NCBI GenBank assembly: GCA_017431105.1
Contig: JAFRLS010000003.1
Span: 177,813-241,812 of the forward strand
Source of the DNA: Candidatus Saccharimonadota bacterium
Lineage (GTDB): Bacteria; Patescibacteriota; Saccharimonadia; Saccharimonadales; Saccharimonadaceae
Direction of reading: 5' to 3'
Length of the DNA: 64,000 nucleotides
Positions 61,987-64,000 of this stretch are shown in pieces; positions within the stretch are counted from its first letter, which is position 1, and every line of letters starts with the position of its first letter. The notes under the pieces are model-generated. The model ran no database searches, had not been told where the DNA came from, and worked only from the letters and a program-made list of their open reading frames with translations. Position numbers and translations under genes: made by a program.

Positions 61987-62646
61987 ATGGAAAAAGAGCG
62001 TAGTAAAGTAATTATAAAATCAGGTTATCTATTTATTCTAATTAACTTTTTACTCGCAATTTTTAATATTATCGTAGGCCTACTTTCCAACTCTATCGCT
62101 ATTGCTTCTGATGCTCTCCATAGCCTCACCGATTCCATTTCGGGCTTCTTAATTCTAATCAGCGAAAAACTCGCCAACCACAAGAAACTTTCTAATCATC
62201 GCGACAGAATCGAGCGCATCACTACGATTGTAATTGCACTAATCATTATTCTTGTCGGTGTAGAAATCATAGTTGTATCAATCAAAAATATTATCTCGCC
62301 AGAAGAAGTTGACTATTCTGTGCCAACTATCATTGTATTAATAGCTTCTATTATGGCTAAATTTCTATTAGCAAAATACCTAAAAAACACCGGTAAAAAA
62401 GTTAAATCCGACGTTCTGGTAGCATCCGGCGCCGAAACCATGAACGATACCTGGATTTCTGTGACTGTTTTAATTTCTGCCATCATTTTTCTAATTTGGC
62501 ACGTAGACATCAATTCCTACATTAGTTTAGCAATCTCCTTAATTATTATCAAAGTCGGCCTCGAATTTATCTTTCCACATCTAACACGCCACCATCATCA
62601 TCATCTTGAGTCAGACCCCGACCACGATCACTGTCACAAAAAATAA
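61987..62646 (+). CDS. Cation diffusion facilitator transporter
   Basis: 219 residues, about six membrane helices. The metal site SIAIASDALHSLTDSISGF (HxxxD-type) and the second VASGAETMNDTWIS are recognisable; in the latter, Asn-Asp replaces the more usual His-x3-Asp. The short cytoplasmic domain is replaced by a His-rich tail (RHHHHHLESDPDHDHCHKK). Exports Zn2+ or Fe2+/Mn2+. TGG-TAAAAT (61975-61980) is 6 nt before the ATG. Confidence 0.85.
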   Translation: MEKERSKVIIKSGYLFILINFLLAIFNIIVGLLSNSIAIASDALHSLTDSISGFLILISEKLANHKKLSNHRDRIERITTIVIALIIILVGVEIIVVSIKNIISPEEVDYSVPTIIVLIASIMAKFLLAKYLKNTGKKVKSDVLVASGAETMNDTWISVTVLISAIIFLIWHVDINSYISLAISLIIIKVGLEFIFPHLTRHHHHHLESDPDHDHCHKK

Positions 62647-62648
62647 AA

Positions 62649-62680
62649 AGCCCCGGATAATTGCCGGGGACTCTTTATTT
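62649..62680. terminator. Shared terminator between the CDF gene and the sigma4/alpha-CTD gene
   Basis: Stem AG-CCCCGG / CCGGGG-CT with ATAATTG loop; T-rich on both sides, so it can serve both convergent genes. It ends at the stop of the minus-strand gene. Confidence 0.85.
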
Positions 62681-63387
62681 TAATAAAGGATGTTATTTGT
62701 GAGCACGAAGCGCTTAAATTCGTTGACTTTGTCAACAATTGCATCTTGGGCCTTTTTACTGAGATTCTTAATACTTGATAAATCTTGATGATTTATTAAA
62801 TCAATAACTTCGCCCAGCGTATTAATACCAGCACGTTTCAAAGAATTATATGTGCTCACGCTAAAATCGATGGATTCGATAGGAATGCGACGCAACAAAT
62901 GAATCTTAGCTTCCGTAACATATTTAAATGGTCTTCTTAGAATCATCAGTTGCTTAATTGAACTCTTGAGCTCACGCTCCTTTTCGAAAATAGGATCCCG
63001 ATGAAGTCGATCTAACTGCTCAGTCAGATCATCAAGGTTCTTCTCACCATAATTTGAGTTGGTTAATCCAGATGGTAATATGCCTATAAAATCTGGGCGT
63101 TTTATTACATCTGCAGCCTGAGACGCTATATGGCAAATAGACTCCCGTGAAGTATGAAAATATTTCGCAATTTCGTCAAAACCCCATCGCCTACCATCTT
63201 CCATGCCGATTTGGCGTTTAATAACTTCGTATTCCTTATCTTTTAATTTTAGCTTCAGGGCCAAGTCGATAACTTGGATTTGTTCATCTGTAATATTGCT
63301 AGCTTCACAATACACGCCATAAATCATCATACAAATAGTGCTCACAACCAAATCATTTGCCGGACTAGTATTCTTTACCGTTTTCAT
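62680..63387 (-). CDS. Regulator combining a sigma-region-4-like HTH and an RNA polymerase alpha C-terminal-like domain
   Basis: 235 residues. The middle part (KEYEVIKRQIGMEDGRRWGFDEIAKYFHTSRESICHIASQAADVI) resembles sigma-70 region 4, a helix-turn-helix reading -35 elements. The C-terminal ~65 residues (IESIDFSVSTYNSLKRAGINTLGEVIDLINH...IKNLSKKAQDAIVDKVNEF) match the alpha-CTD HhH fold. No region 2, so not a complete sigma factor. GGGGGA before the ATG. Transcribed from a perfect consensus promoter via a ~165-nt leader with a 9-codon leader ORF. Confidence 0.7.
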   Translation of the reverse strand: MKTVKNTSPANDLVVSTICMMIYGVYCEASNITDEQIQVIDLALKLKLKDKEYEVIKRQIGMEDGRRWGFDEIAKYFHTSRESICHIASQAADVIKRPDFIGILPSGLTNSNYGEKNLDDLTEQLDRLHRDPIFEKERELKSSIKQLMILRRPFKYVTEAKIHLLRRIPIESIDFSVSTYNSLKRAGINTLGEVIDLINHQDLSSIKNLSKKAQDAIVDKVNEFKRFVLTNNILY

Positions 63388-63478
63388 ACATTATTCCCCC
63401 AAATATAGTTCACTCAAAATCCAAAATGTATATAAAATCCCAAATTATTAATTTAGGACATAAAAAAGTTACAAGAAA

Positions 63479-63508
63479 CTAGTAGTCATCCTTTCTTAAA
63501 ATTTTCAA
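63479..63508 (-). CDS. Nine-codon leader peptide ORF
   Basis: TTG start with a perfect AAGGAGG (63517-63523) at 8-nt spacing, reading MKILRKDDY and TAG. It is in the leader of the sigma4/alpha-CTD gene, about 90 nt before its ATG. Such a strong site in front of a tiny frame suggests control by translation of the leader; there is no codon run pointing to a specific amino acid. Confidence 0.45.
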   Translation of the reverse strand: MKILRKDDY

Positions 63509-63558
63509 TGTACTCACCTCCTTGGTGCTAAGTTAAGGCTAAAATACCCAATGCTTTA

Positions 63559-63587
63559 ATTATAGCACAAAATCATCAATTTGTCAA
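63559..63587 (-). promoter_or_regulatory. Consensus sigma-70 promoter of the sigma4/alpha-CTD gene
   Basis: TTGACA (63582-63587), exact 17-nt spacer, TATAAT (63559-63564): a perfect consensus, the strongest in the window. Confidence 0.85.
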
Positions 63588-63638
63588 AATAAAGTCTATT
63601 ATTAATACCCCAAATGAAAAATGTTTTGCACAAAAAAA

Positions 63639-63798
63639 TGGAGCCGCGAACCGGGTTTGAACCGGTGACCTCATCCTTACCATGGTTATCATCGACTCCT
63701 CGACAATAAATAATAAGGGTATAGACACTTAACCCTAAGAACCGCAATTGATGTCTTAGTTATTAAGTGACAGGTCACGAACTCAAACGAGTCGCGGC
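63639..63798 (-). ncRNA. tRNA-like RNA gene, 160 nt, without D-arm
   Basis: Acceptor strands GCCGCGA (63792-63798) and TCGCGGC (63643-63649) pair perfectly, followed by T and an encoded CCA and then T7. The 3' part is a normal tRNA half: GGTAAGGATG (anticodon-like GGT and 3' stem), AGGTC variable loop, T-arm ACCGG-TTCAAAC-CCGGT. The 5' part has no D-arm; instead about 100 nt fold into other stems (CACTTAA/TTAAGTG, CTAAGA/TCTTAG). TGT-TATAAT (63811-63816) places the 5' end of the transcript within a few nt of the acceptor. Could be an interrupted tRNA-Thr(GGT), or a separate tRNA-like RNA. Not a recognisable tmRNA. Confidence 0.6.
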
Positions 63799-63828
63799 TT
63801 CCTATAATCTATTATAACATAAATTGAA

Positions 63829-63870
63829 TAAAAAAGTGCGAATCCGGCTAAGTTCACCAAAATTCGCACT
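63829..63870 (-). terminator. Terminator of the gene at the right edge
   Basis: AGTGCGAAT/ATTCGCACT stem (63835-63843 with 63862-63870) followed by six T on the minus strand. Confidence 0.85.
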
Positions 63871-63874
63871 ATTT

Positions 63875-64000
63875 TTAGCGGTCCACTCGGATCGGTAGAA
63901 GTCCGGCAAGATCCATTTGTTCGAGAGTAACGCGAGTCAGTTCACTATTTTCAAAGCTGATCTCGTATTCGCGGCCGCCCTCTTTAGTGGGTTTAATAAG
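63875..64000 (-). CDS. C-terminal end of an unknown protein (cut by window edge)
   Basis: Last 41 residues and TAA of a minus-strand gene: contains KEGGREYEISFENSEL and ends DLAGLLPIRVDR. Nothing in this stretch identifies a family. It is followed closely by a strong terminator. Confidence 0.6.
   Translation of the reverse strand, partial: LIKPTKEGGREYEISFENSELTRVTLEQMDLAGLLPIRVDR

Noticed and set aside
63556..63747. 63-residue minus-strand reading frame
   Set aside because: It runs through the tRNA-like gene and the promoter of the next gene and has no ribosome binding site; it is a chance frame.
63639..63798. tmRNA (ssrA)
   Set aside because: The acceptor/T-arm and a weak TTCG-type motif fit, but the RNA is only 160 nt and no frame encodes a tag ending in Ala-Ala or similar; no pseudoknot series is visible.
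63639..63798. Group I intron in tRNA-Thr
   Set aside because: Only one P-like stretch is seen; Q, R and S elements are missing, the insert is too short for a normal group I intron, and the D-arm is absent. Kept only as a possibility.
1..64000. CRISPR array, insertion sequence or prophage
   Set aside because: No regularly spaced repeats, transposase, integrase or structural phage genes were seen on either strand.
1..64000. UGA recoding as in Absconditabacteria
   Set aside because: TGA is used as the terminal codon of intact genes (nrdD, GH97, CAP protein), and tRNA-Trp has anticodon CCA.

Overview
The window looks like part of a small, streamlined genome of the candidate phyla radiation (Patescibacteria), most probably Candidatus Saccharibacteria (TM7) or a close relative. 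This is inference from content and not a database match. Supporting signs are densely packed short genes, many leaderless promoters, an anaerobic ribonucleotide reductase, no amino-acid or cofactor biosynthesis in 64 kb, and a large share of surface and secreted proteins (sortase, CAP domain, CapA, HtrA, MacB-like ABC transporter). TGA is used as a stop codon (for example in nrdD, the GH97 gene and the CAP gene) and release factor 1 is present, so there is no sign of the UGA recoding known from Absconditabacteria and Gracilibacteria.

Layout. 1-5.7 kb: cysS (cut by the edge), an alpha/beta hydrolase, a DHH phosphoesterase, a YqeG-type phosphatase and lipid genes (pgsA, cdsA, acyl-CoA ligase). 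5.7-11.3 kb: recR, ybaB, a membrane glycosyltransferase, dnaB, dnaX and a conserved unknown. 11.4-13.7 kb: a DsbA-like protein and a SufS-like desulfurase. 13.7-18.7 kb: the rplL/rplJ, rplA, rplK, nusG and secE region, interrupted by an unknown gene. 18.7-25.4 kb: a glucan phosphorylase-like enzyme, an acyltransferase, tRNA-Gln, a coiled-coil protein and a giant ABC transporter. 25.5-38.5 kb: a surface region with a Fib_succ_major repeat protein, a 7TM sensor, a CAP protein, a beta-lactamase-fold hydrolase, CapA, GH97, sortase, small enzymes, a polysaccharide deacetylase and tRNA-Trp. 38.6-41.7 kb: GT4, GH57 and a CofE-like ligase. 41.8-50.6 kb: rpmG, a zinc mini-protein, a UvrD-nuclease, gpsA, iscU, iscS, nrdG and nrdD. 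50.8-64 kb: a metzincin-like protein, NUDIX, tRNA-Val, prfA, prmC, htrA, lepB, rmuC, a second UvrD helicase, tRNA-Thr, rubrerythrin, SDR, a CDF transporter, a sigma4/alpha-CTD protein, an odd tRNA-like RNA gene and a gene cut by the right edge.

Two expression styles coexist. At least 17 ordinary genes have TATAAT or TAAAAT only 6-7 nt before the start codon, nearly all with an extended TGn, so their mRNAs should be leaderless. In contrast, five isolated genes of unknown role (around 16.6, 21.7, 42.1, 50.8 and 62.7 kb) each have a full -35/-10 promoter with 16-17 nt spacing, a leader, a ribosome binding site (strong in four of the five) and an intrinsic terminator of their own. They look like self-contained cassettes dropped between housekeeping genes and are the best candidates for something undescribed.

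Other points worth a second look are a 160-nt RNA gene with tRNA acceptor, T-arm and CCA but no D-arm; a GC-rich repeat found inside two different terminator hairpins; an NrdD whose C-terminus lacks the glycyl-radical motif; and RecR and DnaX that have lost their zinc-binding cysteines.
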